DNA of 64,000 bases from Neisseria subflava (GCF_024205705.1 NZ_CP073115.1:2415062-2479061), one strand, 5' to 3'. Shown: positions 43,367 to 54,802, counted from the stretch's first letter. Notes: generated from the sequence alone by a model not told the origin. A program made the numbers and translations.

Positions 43367-45626
43367 ATGTTACAAATCGAAATCGACGGCAAACAGGTAT
43401 CTGTGGAGCAGGGCGCGACGGTGATTGAAGCCGCGCACAAGCTCGGTACTTATATCCCGCATTTCTGTTACCACAAAAAACTTTCCATCGCCGCCAACTG
43501 CCGTATGTGTTTGGTGGATGTGGAAAAAGCCCCCAAACCCTGCCCGCCTGTGCCACGCCGGTTACAGACGGCATGATTGTGCGTACGCATTCGGCAAAAG
43601 CCCGAGAGGCGCAAGAAGGCGTGATGGAGTTCCTGCTCATCAACCATCCGCTTGATTGTCCGACCTGCGACCAAGGCGGCGAATGCCAGTTGCAGGATTT
43701 GGCGATGGGCTACGGTAAAACCACCAGCCGTTATACCGAAGAAAAACGTTCCGTCGTCGGCAAGGACATGGGGCCTTTGGTTTCCGCCGAGGAAATGAGC
43801 CGTTGTATCCACTGTACCGTTGCGTGCGATTCACTGAAGAAATCGCCGGCGTGCAAGAAATCGCTATGGCCAACCGCGGCGAACATTCCGAGATCATGCC
43901 TTTTATCGGCAAAGCAGTGGAAACCGAATTGTCAGGCAACGTCATCGATTTGTGCCCCGTCGGTGCATTGACCAGCAAACCGTTCCGCTTCAATGCGCGT
44001 ACTTGGGAATTGAACCGCCGCAAATCCGTTTCCGCCCATGACGCTTTGGGCAGCAACCTGATTGTACAAACCAAAGACCATACCGTCCGCCGCGTGCTGC
44101 CGTTGGAAAACGAAGCGATTAACGAATGTTGGCTGTCCGACCGCGACCGTTTTGCCTATGAAGGTCTGTATCACGAAAGCCGTCTGAAAAACCCGAAAAT
44201 CAAACAGGGCGGCGAGTGGATGGACGTGGATTGGAAAACCGCGTTGGAATATGTCCGCAGCGCGATTGAATGTATCGCCAAAGACGGCAACCAAAACCAA
44301 GTCGGCGTTTGGGCCAATCCGATGAATACGGTTGAAGAGCTGTATCTGGCCAAAAAACTTGCCGACGGCTTGGGTGTTAAAAACTTTGCAACCCGTTTGC
44401 GCCAACAAGACAAACGTCTTTCAGACGGCCTTAAAAGTGCGCAATGGTTGGGACAAAGTATCGAATCTTTGGCTGACAACGATGCCGTATTGGTAGTCGG
44501 CGCGAACTTGCGCAAAGAACAGCCGCTCCTGACCGCCCGCCTGCGCCGCGCCGCCAAAGACCGTATGGCCTTGAGCGTATTGGCCAGTAGTAAAGAAGAA
44601 TTGTTTATGCCGCTTCTCTCTCAGGAAGCCGCACATCCCGACGAGTGGGCAGGCCGTCTGAAAAACCTGTCTGCCAATGCGGAACACGCCGTTACCGCCA
44701 GCCTGAAAAACGCTGAAAAAGCAGCGGTGATTTTGGGTGCGGAAATGCAAAATCATCCTGATTACGCCGCCATTTATGCCGCCGCACAAGAGCTGGCAGA
44801 CGCGACCGGCGCAGTGCTGGGCATTTTGCCGCAAGCCGCCAACAGCGTTGGTGCAGATGTCTTGGGCGTGAACTCCGGCGAGAGCGTTGCCGAAATGGCA
44901 AACGCGCCGAAACAGGCAGTTTTGTTGCTCAACGTCGAGCCTGAAATCGATACGGTTGACGGTGCAAAAGCCGTGGCCGCGTTGAAACAGGCGAAAAGCG
45001 TGATGGCGTTTACGCCGTTTGTTAGCGAAACGCTGCTGGATGTGTGCGACGTATTGTTGCCGATTGCGCCGTTTACCGAAACATCAGGCAGCTTCATCAA
45101 TATGGAAGGCCGTCTGCAATCTTTCCACGGTGTCGTTCAAGGTTTCGGCGATTCGCGTCCGTTGTGGAAAGTGTTGCGCGTATTGGGCAACCTGTTTGAC
45201 CTGAAAGGTTTTGAATACCACGATACCGCTGCGATTCTGAAAGATGCGCTGGATGCGGAAAGCCTGCCGTCTAAACTGGACAACCGCAGTACATGGACAG
45301 GGGAGGGCGTTCAGACGGCCTCAGACCGTCTCGTCCGTGTCGGCGGCGTCGGTATTTATCACACTGATTCTATCGTGCGCCGTTCCGCACCGTTGCAAGA
45401 AACCAGCCATGCCGCCGTGCCTGCCGCGCGTGTAAATCCAAACACTTTGGCACGCTTGGGCCTGCAAGACGGACAAACCGCTGTCGCCAAACAAAACGGC
45501 GCAAGTGTATCGGTTGCCGTCAAAGCTGATGCCGGTTTGCCTGAAAACGTGGTGCATCTGCCGCTGCATACCGAAAATGCCGCGCTGGGTGCGTTGATGG
45601 ACACTATTGAACTGGCGGGAGCTTGA
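43367..45626 (+). CDS. nuoG: NADH-quinone oxidoreductase subunit G; two one-base losses
   Basis: Large iron-sulfur subunit of the peripheral arm. The N-terminal ferredoxin domain (YIPHFCYHKKLSIAANCRMC) is followed by two frame changes at runs of C: 43538-43540 (AAACCCTGCC) and about 43815-43817 (GTACCGTTGC). Adding one C to each restores PLPACATPV and HCTRCVRFTEE, the cluster ligands, giving about 753 residues. The C-terminal molybdopterin-oxidoreductase-like part is Ala-rich. The TGA at 45624-45626 lies 2 bp before the nuoH ATG. Confidence 0.93.
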
Positions 45627-45628
45627 TC

Positions 45629-46705
45629 ATGCAAGAATGGTTCCAAAACCTCTTTGCCGCAACGCTCGGTCTGGGCGATTTGGGTATCACCGTAGGCTTG
45701 GTGGTATCCGTCATCGTCAAAATCGTGATTATCCTGATTCCGCTGATTCTGACCGTTGCCTACCTGACATATTTCGAACGTAAAGTCATCGGCTTTATGC
45801 AGCTTCGCGTCGGCCCGAACGTGACCGGCCCGTGGGGTCTGATTCAGCCGTTTGCCGACGTGTTCAAACTCTTGTTTAAAGAGGTAACCCGTCCGAAGCT
45901 GTCAAACAAAGCCCTGTTCTATATCGGCCCGATTATGTCGCTCGCCCCGTCTTTTGCAGCATGGGCAGTGATTCCGTTCAACGAAGAATGGGTGCTGACC
46001 AACATCAATATCGGCCTTTTGTACATCCTGATGATTACCTCGCTGTCGGTTTACGGCGTGATCATCGCGGGCTGGGCTTCCAACTCCAAATATTCGTTCT
46101 TGGGCGCAATGCGTGCTTCCGCACAAAGCATTTCCTACGAGATTGCCATGAGTGCCGCGCTGGTGTGCGTCGTGATGGTGTCGGGCAGCATGAACTTCTC
46201 CGACATCGTTGCCGCGCAAGCCAAAGGTATTGCCGGCGGTTCGGTATTCTCTTGGAACTGGCTGCCGCTCTTCCCAATCTTCATCGTCTATCTGATTTCC
46301 GCCGTTGCCGAAACCAACCGCGCGCCGTTTGACGTGGCAGAGGGTGAGTCTGAAATCGTTGCCGGTCACCACGTTGAATATTCCGGCTTCGCATTCGCAC
46401 TGTTCTTCCTCGCCGAATACATTTTCATGATTCTGATTGCCGCGCTGACATCGCTGATGTTCCTCGGTGGCTGGTTGTCTCCGTTCCCGCAAAGCTGGGG
46501 CATTATCGGTACGCCTTCCGCATTCTGGATGTTCGTGAAAATGGCGGCGGTACTGTACTGGTATCTGTGGATCCGTGCAACCTTCCCACGCTACCGTTAC
46601 GACCAAATCATGCGTTTGGGCTGGAAAGTGCTGATTCCGATCGGCTTCGCCTACATCGTGATTTTAGGTGTGTGGATGATTTCGCCGCTGAATTTGTGGA
46701 AATAG
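45629..46705 (+). CDS. nuoH: NADH-quinone oxidoreductase subunit H
   Basis: 358 residues from the ATG at 45629 (MQEWFQNLFAATLG). Eight to nine membrane helices; conserved quinone-site loop ERKVIGFMQLRVGPNVTGPW and DVAEGESEIVAGHHVEYSG. It is the membrane subunit that docks the peripheral arm. No frame defects. Confidence 0.96.
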   Translation: MQEWFQNLFAATLGLGDLGITVGLVVSVIVKIVIILIPLILTVAYLTYFERKVIGFMQLRVGPNVTGPWGLIQPFADVFKLLFKEVTRPKLSNKALFYIGPIMSLAPSFAAWAVIPFNEEWVLTNINIGLLYILMITSLSVYGVIIAGWASNSKYSFLGAMRASAQSISYEIAMSAALVCVVMVSGSMNFSDIVAAQAKGIAGGSVFSWNWLPLFPIFIVYLISAVAETNRAPFDVAEGESEIVAGHHVEYSGFAFALFFLAEYIFMILIAALTSLMFLGGWLSPFPQSWGIIGTPSAFWMFVKMAAVLYWYLWIRATFPRYRYDQIMRLGWKVLIPIGFAYIVILGVWMISPLNLWK

Positions 46706-46780
46706 GGCAGGGAGGCCGTCTGAAAGTTTTCAGGTAGCCTGAACCCCAAATTTTTAACCGTTTCAAACCGAGAGAAACTG

Positions 46781-47175
46781 ATGAAAGCTCAATGCCTGTG
46801 CGGCGCAGTATCACTGGAAACCGCCGAAAACCGCGAACTCCACGCCTGCCATTGCGGGAAATGCCGCACATGGGGCAGCGGCGCGTCTTTTACTTTGGCC
46901 GCCCGGTCGCCCGAAATCACAGGCAGCGAGCACATCGCGCATTATCAGTCGTCCGAATGGGCGCAACGCTGTTTTTGCAAACACTGCGGCACACACCTGT
47001 TTGTGCAGGTTGGCAACGATTATTACATCAACGCCGGGCTGTTTGCCGACAACGCGGGCTTTGAAACTACCTCACAAATCTTTATTGATTGCAAAGCTCC
47101 GTATTATGACTTGGCCAACGATACCCGAAGCTGACCGAAGCCGAGTTTTTAGAAATGGTGGGCGCGGCAGGTTAA
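46781..47175 (+). CDS. GFA-family (glutathione-dependent formaldehyde-activating-like) zinc protein; one-base loss near the C-terminus
   Basis: The GFA/CENP-V fold is shown by QCLCGAV (Cys6, Cys8 area), CHCGKC and FCKHCGTHLF, together binding two zinc ions. The frame ends early at DTRS; adding one C to ATACCCGAAG (about 47123) gives DTPKLTEAEFLEMVGAAG and the stop at 47173-47175, about 131 residues. Most family members have no proven formaldehyde activity. It sits between nuoH and nuoI, on the operon strand, as an accessory gene. Confidence 0.85.
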
Positions 47176-47230
47176 AAAAACCGCTTTCAGACGGCCTGTA
47201 AACAGAACAATCCGAAAAGAGCATCCGAAA

Positions 47231-47709
47231 ATGGCTAATTTAGTAAAAACCTTCCTGCTGGGCGAATTGGTGAAAGGCATGGGCGTAACGCTCAAAAACT
47301 TCTTCGCCCGCAAAGACACGATTTACTTCCCGAAGAAAAAACGCCGCAATCCGTGCGTTTCCGTGGCCTGCACGCGCAACGCCGTTATCCGAACGGCGAA
47401 GAGCGCTGTATTGCGTGTAAATTGTGCGAGGCAGTTTGTCCGGCAATGGCGATTAACATCGAATCGGAAGAACGCGAAGACGGCACCCGCCGCACCAAGC
47501 GTTACGACATCGACCTGACCAAGTGCATCTTCTGCGGTTTCTGCGAAGAGGCCTGCCCGACCGATGCGATTGTGGAAACCCATATTTTTGAATACCACGG
47601 CGAGAAAAAAGGCGACTTGCACATGACCAAGCCGATTCTTTTGGCCATTGGCGACAAATACGAAGCTGAAATCGCCAAACGCAAAGCCGCTGACGCGCCG
47701 TATCGTTAA
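47231..47709 (+). CDS. nuoI: NADH-quinone oxidoreductase subunit I; one-base loss near 47330
   Basis: The TYKY subunit with two [4Fe-4S] clusters. The start MANLVKTFLLGELVKGM is in one frame; at 47329-47331 TTCCCGAAG lacks one C, and the corrected frame continues FPEEKTPQSVRFRG through CIACKLCEAVCP and CIFCGFCEEACP to the stop. About 159 residues when repaired. A 20-bp context with an uptake sequence precedes it. Confidence 0.94.
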
Positions 47710-47720
47710 GGAGTAGACGA

Positions 47721-48392
47721 ATGACTTTTTCCGCGATTCTGTTCTATATCCTTGCCGCCATCGTTTTGTACGGTGCGGTTCGTACCGTTACCGCTAAAAA
47801 CCCTGTTCACGCCGCTTTGCATCTGGTGCTGACCTTCTGCGTGAGCGCGATGCTTTGGATGCTGATGCAGGCCGAGTTTTTGGGCGTGACTCTGGTGGTG
47901 GTTTACGTTGGCGCCGTGATGGTGTTGTTCCTGTTCGTCGTGATGATGTTGAACATCGACATTGAAGAAATGCGCGCCGGTTTCTGGCGTCATGCGCCGG
48001 TTGCCGGCGTGGTCGGCACATTGTTGGCGGTTGCCCTGATCCTGATTTTGGTTAACCCGAAAACCGACCTTGCCGCATTTGGTCTGATGAAAGACATTCC
48101 GGCCGATTACAACAATATCCGCGATTTGGGCAGCCGTATTTATACCGACTATCTGTTGCCGTTTGAATTGGCGGCGGTATTGCTGCTGTTGGGTATGGTA
48201 GCCGCGATTGCGCTGGTTCACCGTAAAACGGTTAATCCGAAACGTATGGATCCTGCCGACCAAGTTAAAGTACGCGCCGACCAAGGCCGTATGCGTCTGG
48301 TGAAAATGGAAGCGGTCAAACTGCAAGTCGAATCTGCCGAAGAAAGCGAAGTTTCAGACGGCCTCAAGCCGGAAGGGGAGGGCAAAGCATGA
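47721..48392 (+). CDS. nuoJ: NADH-quinone oxidoreductase subunit J
   Basis: 223 residues, five membrane helices, with the conserved VYVGAVMVLFLFVVMM segment. The C-terminal tail is long and charged. AAGGAGTAG upstream; the stop overlaps the nuoK start (ATGA). Confidence 0.95.
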   Translation: MTFSAILFYILAAIVLYGAVRTVTAKNPVHAALHLVLTFCVSAMLWMLMQAEFLGVTLVVVYVGAVMVLFLFVVMMLNIDIEEMRAGFWRHAPVAGVVGTLLAVALILILVNPKTDLAAFGLMKDIPADYNNIRDLGSRIYTDYLLPFELAAVLLLLGMVAAIALVHRKTVNPKRMDPADQVKVRADQGRMRLVKMEAVKLQVESAEESEVSDGLKPEGEGKA

Positions 48393-48694
48393 TTACCTTG
48401 ACGCATTATCTGGTATTGGGTGCGCTCCTGTTCGGTATCAGCGCAATGGGCATCTTTATGAACCGTAAAAACGTGCTGGTATTGTTGATGTCCATTGAAC
48501 TGATGCTTTTGGCGGTGAACTTCAACTTTATCGCCTTCTCGCAATATTTGGGCGATACCGCCGGACAGATTTTCGTATTCTTCGTACTGACCGTTGCCGC
48601 TGCCGAATCTGCCATCGGTTTAGCGATTATGGTGCTGGTGTACCGCAACCGACAAACAATCAACGTTGCCGATTTGGATGAGTTGAAAGGGTAA
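48389..48694 (+). CDS. nuoK: NADH-quinone oxidoreductase subunit K
   Basis: 101 residues, three membrane helices, with the conserved glutamates in SIELMLLAVN and AAAESAIGLAI that form part of the proton path. It overlaps nuoJ by 4 bp and ends 2 bp before nuoL. Confidence 0.96.
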   Translation: MITLTHYLVLGALLFGISAMGIFMNRKNVLVLLMSIELMLLAVNFNFIAFSQYLGDTAGQIFVFFVLTVAAAESAIGLAIMVLVYRNRQTINVADLDELKG

Positions 48695-48696
48695 TC

Positions 48697-50710
48697 ATGA
48701 ACGATATGACTTTATATTTGATAATTGCCCTTGTACCTTTGGCAGGCTCGCTGATTGCGGGTTTGTTCGGCAACAAAATCGGACGTGCCGGCGCGCATAC
48801 GGTTACGATACTCGGCGTGGCGGTGTCTGCCGTGCTGTCGGCTTATGTGCTGTGGGGATTCCTCAATGGCAGCCGTACCAAGTTTGACGAGAACGTTTAT
48901 ACCTGGCTGACAATGGGCGGCTTAGATTTCTCCGTCGGCTTTTTGGTCGATACGATGACGGCGATGATGATGGTCGTGGTTACCGGCGTGTCGTTGATGG
49001 TGCATATCTATACCATCGGCTATATGCACGACGAAAAGTCGGCTACCAACGCTTCTTCAGTTATATCTCTTTGTTTACATTCAGCATGTTGATGCTGATT
49101 ATGAGCAACAACTTCATCCAACTCTTCTTCGGCTGGGAAGCTGTGGGCTTGGTATCGTATCTCTTGATCGGTTTCTATTTCAAACGTCCAAGCGCAACAT
49201 TTGCCAACCTGAAAGCCTTTTTGATCAACCGTGTCGGCGACTTCGGCTTTTTGCTCGGTATCGGCTTGGTGCTTGCCTATTTCGGCGGCAGCCTGCGCTA
49301 TCAAGATGTATTCGCTTATCTGCCTAATGTTCAGACGGCCACTATCCAACTGTTCCCCGGTGTGGAATGGTCTTTGATTACTGTAACTGTTTACTCCTGT
49401 TTGTCGGTGCGATGGGTAAATCTGCACAATTCCCGCTGCATGTCTGGCTGCCTGATTCGATGGAAGGCCCGACACCGATTTCTGCATTGATTCACGCCGC
49501 AACCATGGTTACCGCCGGTCTGTTCATGGTATCGCGTATGTCGCCGATTTATGAGATGAGCAGCACTGCGCTATCTGTCATCATGGTAATCGGTGCGATT
49601 ACTGCTCTGTTTATGGGTTTTTTGGGCGTGATTCAAAACGACATCAAACGTGTGGTTGCGTATTCCACCTGTCGCAACTGGGCTACATGACGTGGCTCTG
49701 GGCGCGTCTGCCTATTCCGTAGCAATGTTCCATGTGATGACCCACGCTTTCTTTAAAGCCTTGTTGTTCTTGGCCGCAGGTAGCGCGATTATCGGTATGC
49801 ACCATGACCAAGACATGCGCCATATGGGTAACCTGAAAAAATACATGCCGATTACTTGGCTGACCATGCTGATCGGTAACTTGTCGCTGATCGGTACGCC
49901 GTTCTTCTCCGGCTTCTATTCCAAAGATTCGATTATCGAAGCAGCGAAATACAGCACCCTGCGGGTAGCGGATTTGCTTATTTCGCCGTCCTCGCCAGTG
50001 TGTTCGTTACCGCGTTTTACGCGTTCCGCCAATACTTTATGGTGTTCCACGGCGAAGAAAATGGCGCAGCCTGCCGAACACCATTCAGACGACCATGGCG
50101 AAGAACATCACGGCTTGGGCAAAAACGACAATCCGCACGAAAGCCGCTGGTCGTTACCCTGCCTTTGATTTTGCTTGCCATTCCGTCCGTCATCATCGGC
50201 TACATCGCCATCGAACCCATGCTCTACGGCGATTTCTTCAAAGACGTGATTTTTGTTAATGCCGACGCGCATCCGACCATGCACATCATGAAGGAAGAGT
50301 TCCACGGCGCATTGGCAATGGTGTCTCACAGCCTGCATTCGCCTGTACTCTACCTCGCTATTGCAGGTGTATTGAGCGCATGGCTCCTGTACGTCAAACT
50401 GCCGCACCTGCCTGCGAAATTGCACAGACATTCCGTCCGATTTACGTTTTGTTTGAAAACAAATACTACCTCGACGCCTGTATTTCAACGTCTTCGCTAA
50501 AGGCACGCGCGCATTGGGTACTTTCTTCTGGAAAGTCGGCGATACCGCCATTATCGACAACGGTATCGTCAACGGCTCTGCAAACTGGTCGGCGCGATTG
50601 CCGCGCAGGTACGCAAAGTCCAAACTGGCTTTATCTACACCTACGCCGCCGCTATGGTATTCGGCGTATTGGTACTGCTCGGCATGACCTTCTGGGGATT
50701 GTTCCGATAA
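48697..50710 (+). CDS. nuoL: NADH-quinone oxidoreductase subunit L; reading frame broken by about eleven one-base losses
   Basis: The proton-pumping antiporter-like subunit with the long lateral helix. Pieces in three frames assemble into one protein of about 674 residues when a base is restored in short homopolymers near 49040 (GG), 49388 (TT), 49667 (CCC), 49690 (CC), 49965 (CC), 50058 (A run), 50075 (CCC), 50144 (CCC), 50417 (A run), 50479 (CCC) and 50582 (A run). Eleven losses also agree with the frame of the final stop. Restored motifs include FFGWEAVGLVSYLLIG and MGKSAQFPLHVWLPDSM. Consensus error is likelier than decay. Confidence 0.9.
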
Positions 50711-50782
50711 AAGCGGGATTTCAGACGGCCTATCTATAGTTTGTGTGTATAGGGGCCGTCTAAAAAGAAAATTTGAGCAACA

Positions 50783-51086
50783 ATGATTGAAGACAAATTA
50801 CCGCAAACCCTGGACGAAGTCCGCGAAGCCATTGATGGTTTGGACAAGGGATTAATCGAATTACTCGCCGCCGGCAGAAATTGGTACGGCAGGCTGGTCG
50901 TCTGAAACCTAAAAACGATGTGTGGGCGGTTTCCGCGCCTGAACGGGTGGCTCAAGTGATTACCTCGCGCCGCGCTTATGCCGAAAAGGCCGGTTTGTCG
51001 CCCGAAGTAGCAGAAGCAGTTTGGCGCAGCATGATTGATGTGTTCATTAAACTTGAGATGGACACCAACGTACCGATGGAGCGTAG
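50783..51086 (+). CDS. Chorismate mutase (AroQ class) in the nuo operon; two one-base losses
   Basis: Begins MIEDKLPQTLDEVREAIDGLD. The frame shifts at GCCGCCGGCAG (about 50871), where one more C gives LLAARQKLVRQAGRLKP, and again at ACCAACGTACC (about 51069), where one more C gives DTNRTDGA and a TAG at 51084-51086. The restored product of about 101 residues has the all-helical AroQ pattern with the conserved Arg and Lys of the active site (R..VREAID, LLAARQKL, RLK). It converts chorismate to prephenate or belongs to that fold. Located between nuoL and nuoM. Confidence 0.8.
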
Positions 51087-51159
51087 TCAAAATCTTCGGA
51101 TAATGGTTTTGACAAGAAAATATGGAAGAGGCCGTCTGAATATAGAGGCGAGAAAAACC

Positions 51160-51477
51160 ATGTCGGACACACAACCATCCGCTCCGCCGAATTTACCGCT
51201 TCCCGCGCATGGGGGCGCTCGACATCGCCAATATGAACGGCACCACCGTACGCCTGCACTGGACGAACCAACCTACACATGGCACATCAACGACGGCGAG
51301 GAAGTGTTTGCCGTGATGGATGGCGAAGTTGAGATGCACTACCGAGAAAACGGCGAAGAACACATCGTTCGTTTGAAAAGCGGAGATATCTTCTACGCAG
51401 GAATCGGCACGGAACACGTCGCCCATCCGTGCGGCGAGGCGCGGATTTTGGTGATTGAGAAAGAGGACAGTGTTTGA
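51160..51477 (+). CDS. Small cupin-domain protein in the nuo operon; three one-base losses
   Basis: The ATG at 51160 (MSDT) and the stop at 51475-51477 are in the same frame, but three contractions lie between: GACACACAACC (about 51169), a G run at 51211-51215 and CAACCTACAC (about 51270). Restored, the protein of about 106 residues reads HWTNQPYTWHINDGEEVFAVMDGEVEMH and GDIFYAGIGTEHVAHP, both halves of the metal-binding cupin motif. Enzymatic role unknown. It follows the chorismate mutase by 73 bp with an uptake sequence between. Confidence 0.78.
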   Translation: MSDTQPSAPPNLPLPAHGGARHRQYERHHRTPALDEPTYTWHINDGEEVFAVMDGEVEMHYRENGEEHIVRLKSGDIFYAGIGTEHVAHPCGEARILVIEKEDSV

Positions 51478-51651
51478 GGCGCCTGAAAGAAGGTTTGAGA
51501 CAGCAACAGAATAGAGAATGACGGCAGATATACATTTTTCTTGATTTTGCTGTACACAAAATACACAATCTTTTTCAGACGGCTCCTGAAATGTCGTCTG
51601 AAAACCAACCCATACAACTATATTTTTTATTTTAACCACAGGTTAACCACT

Positions 51652-53141
51652 ATGTTTTCCAACTACCTACTCAGCTTGGCAATATGGATACCCATCGCCG
51701 CAGGTGTGCTGGTTTTGGCGACCGGTAAAGACAGCCGTGCTCCGCTGGCGCGTATGCTTGCTTCATGGGTGCGCTTGCCGGTTTCTTGGTAACGCTGCCC
51801 CTGTTTACCGGTTTCGACCGTTTGAGCAGCGGCTATCAATTTACCGAGTTCCACGAGTGGATTCCGCTTCTGAAAATCAACTACGCATTGGGCGTGGACG
51901 GTATTTCAGTGCTCTTTATCATCTGAATGCGTTTATTACGCTGTTGGTGGTATTGGCCGGTTGGGAAGTCATTCAGAAACGTCCGGCGCAGTATATGGCG
52001 GCATTCCTGATGATGTCGGGTTTGATTAACGGCGCGTTTGCCGCGCAGGATGCGATTCTGTTTTATGTGTTCTTCGAGGGTATGCTGATTCCGCTGTACC
52101 TGATTATCGGTGTATGGGGCGGCCCGCGCCGCGTCTATGCGTCGGTCAAGCTGTTCCTCTATACGCTGATGGGTTCGCTCTTGATGCTGGTTGCCATGGT
52201 TTACCTGTACTATCAAACAGGCAGCTTCTCTATTGTCGATTTCCAAAACATCAAGCAGATTCCATTGGGCGTACAACAGCTTTTGTTTGTGGCGTTCTTC
52301 CTGTCATTTGCTGTAAAAGTGCGATGTTCCTGTGCACACTTGGTTGCCGGATGCTCACGTTGAAGCGCCGACCGGCGGTTCGATGGTGTTGGCGGCAATT
52401 ACGCTGAAACTGGGTGCGTATGGCTTCTTGCGCTTTATCCTGCCGATTATGCCGGATGCGGCACGCTATTTTGCCCCTGTGATCATCGTATTGAGCCTAA
52501 TTGCCGTGATTTACATCGGTATGGTGGCTTTGGTGCAAACCGATATGAAAAACTGGTGGCGTATTCTTCCATCAGCCATATGGGTTTTGTCACTTTGGGC
52601 ATGTTCCTGTTTGTGAACGGCCAATTGAATGACTGGGCATTGAAAGGCGCAATCATTCAAATGATTTCCACGGTTTTGTGTCTGCCGCGATGTTTATGTG
52701 TATCGGTGTGATGTACGACCGCCTGCATACCCGCAATATTGCCGATTATGGCGGCGTGGTCAATGTGATGCCTAAGTTTGCGGCGTTTATGATGTTGTTC
52801 GGTATGGCCAATGCCGGTCTGCCTGCGACTTCCGGCTTCGTGGGCGAGTTTATGGTGATTATGGGAGCGGTTAAAGTGAATTTCTGGGTAGGCGCGTTGG
52901 CTGCCATGACCTTGATTTACGGTGCGTCTTATACCTTGTGGATGTACAAACGCGTTATTTTTGGTGCGATCCACAATCGCACGTTGCCGAAATGAAAGAC
53001 ATCAATTGCCGCGAATTTGCGATTTTGGCGATTTTGGCGGTTGCTGTATTGGGCATGGGTCTGTATCCGCAAGCGTTTATCGAAGTGGTGCATCAGGCGG
53101 CAAACGATTTGATTGCCCATGTGGCACAAAGCAAGATTTGA
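51652..53141 (+). CDS. nuoM: NADH-quinone oxidoreductase subunit M; about seven one-base losses
   Basis: Antiporter-like proton-pumping subunit. Starts MFSNYLLSLAIWIPIAAG. Losses are placed at about 51765 (T), 51926 (C), 52323 (C), 52330 (C), 52550 (A run), 52665 (C) and 52978 (C), consistent with the final frame. Restored blocks include FFEGMLIPLYLIIGVWGG with the key Glu, MFPVHTWLPDAHVEAPTGGS, and SHGFVSAAMFMCIGVMYDR. About 498 residues expected. Confidence 0.9.
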
Positions 53142-53150
53142 GGTGTGTAA

Positions 53151-54582
53151 ATGAACTGGTCTGATTTGAATTTAATGCCCGCATGCCCGAAATCGTGCTG
53201 CTTGCGCTATTGGGTGTCGTATTGCTGGCAGACTTGTGGATTTGCGATAAAACCGCTATTTGACCCATCTGATGAGTTTGGGAACAGTCATTATTGTGGC
53301 TGTTACCCAATTGGCGGTATGGGAACAGGGCAGTGTCGATGCCTTTCACGGTATGTATATTGCAGACGGCATGTCCCGTTTGGCAAAACTGGTACTGTAT
53401 GCACTGACGTTTGGTCTGTTTATTTACAGTAAACCGTACAACCAAGACCGCCAAATTTTTAAAGGCGAGTTTTATACCCTGTCACTGTTCGCCCTGTTGG
53501 GTATGAGCGTCATGGTCAGCTCGGCACATTTCTTGACCGCGTATATCGGTTTGGAATTGTTGTCTTTATCGCTGTACGCCATGATTGCCCTACGCCGCGA
53601 TTCCGGCCGCTCTGCCGAGGCCGCGCTGAAATACTTCGTATTGGGCGCGTTGGCCTCCGGTTTGCTGCTTTATGGTATTTCCATGGTTTACGGCGCCACC
53701 GGTTCCCTTGATTTTGCTTCTGTCTTGGCTTCTGCTTTCAACGAGCAGGCCAATGAATGGTTGTTGAAATTGGGTATGGTATTTATTGTAGTCGCCATTG
53801 CATTTAAATTGGGTGCGGTTCCATTCCATATGTGGATACCCGATGTGTACGATGGCGCGCCGACCTCTGTTGCCGCCTTTGTGGGTACGGCTCCGAAAAT
53901 TGCCGCTGTTGTCTTTGCGTTCCGTATCCTTGTTACCGGTATGGATACCATACGTTCAGACTGGGCGCCGATGTTGGCCATCCTTGCCGTTGCTTCTTTG
54001 TGTCGGTAACCTTGCTGCCATCATGCAAACCAATATCAAACGTATGCTTGCCTATTCCACCGTATCGCACATGGGCTTTATCCTGTTGCGTTTATGCAGG
54101 CGCGGTCGGTTTTACCGCAGGTTTGTATTACGCCATTACCTATGCTTTGATGGCGACAGTCAGCTTCGGTGTTTTGATGGTATTGTCCACCAAGATATTG
54201 AGTGTGAAAACATTAAAGACCTCGCGGGTCTTAACCAACGCCATGCATGGTTTGCCTTCCTGATGTTGCTGTCCATGTTCTCCATGGCAGGTATTCCGCC
54301 GCTGATGGGCTTCTACGCCAAGTTCGGCATGATTATGGCGCTCTTGAAACAAGGCTATGTTTGGTTGTCAGTGTTTGCCGTCATCATGTCTCTGATTGGC
54401 GCGTTCTACTACCTGCGTGTGGTCAAAGTCATCTACTTCGATGCCCTGACCATGACCGGCCGGTCGGCAGCAACTATGCCGCCAAATTGTCCTGACGTCA
54501 ATGCCTTCCTGCTGCTCCTGTGGGGTATCATGCCGCAAACCGTTATCGACTGGTTGCCAAAGCATTGGAAAATACCCTGTAA
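53151..54582 (+). CDS. nuoN: NADH-quinone oxidoreductase subunit N; about eleven lost bases
   Basis: Third antiporter-like subunit and last nuo gene. Starts MNWSDLNLMPA. Frame breaks occur near 53178, 53250, 53998 (two bases), 54089, 54101, 54202, 54468, 54494, 54501 and 54556, nearly all in short homopolymers; eleven lost bases fit the net frame change to the TAA at 54580-54582. Intact blocks are LTAYIGLELLSLSLYAMIA, AFKLGAVPFHMWIPDVYDG and MFSMAGIPPLMGFYAKF. About 481 residues when repaired. Confidence 0.88.
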
Positions 54583-54597
54583 GCTTCAAACAAAAAC

Positions 54598-54632
54598 CAA
54601 CGGCGGCTGTTCCAAAGCCGCCGTTTTTGTTA
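54598..54632 (+). terminator. Intrinsic terminator of the nuo operon
   Basis: ACGGCGGCT, 7-base loop, AGCCGCCGT followed by TTTTGTT, 16 bp past the nuoN stop. It is a GC-rich hairpin not built from uptake sequences, unlike most terminators in this window. Confidence 0.85.
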
Positions 54633-54802
54633 GGATTCGCATTCGGATGAAATATACCCAAAGTTCAGACGGCCTCAAGCCTTTGAACAATCATCAAGCA
54701 GGTATCATCAAGATATTGAATATTCCACGGATAATGATGGGCAAGAATGCCCATTTAACATGTTAAAATCACATATAGCCGTCTGAAAACCGAAAGACCA
54801 CC

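Noticed and set aside
48697..50710. Phase variation or pseudogenisation of nuoL and other nuo genes
   Set aside because: The affected runs are only 2-6 bases long and spread over many unrelated genes; phase-variable tracts in Neisseria are longer and limited to particular genes. Consensus error explains all of them.
50881..51477. Apparent chorismate mutase-cupin fusion protein of 198 residues
   Set aside because: The joint frame is produced by base losses; restoring them separates a chorismate mutase ending at 51086 and a cupin starting at 51160.
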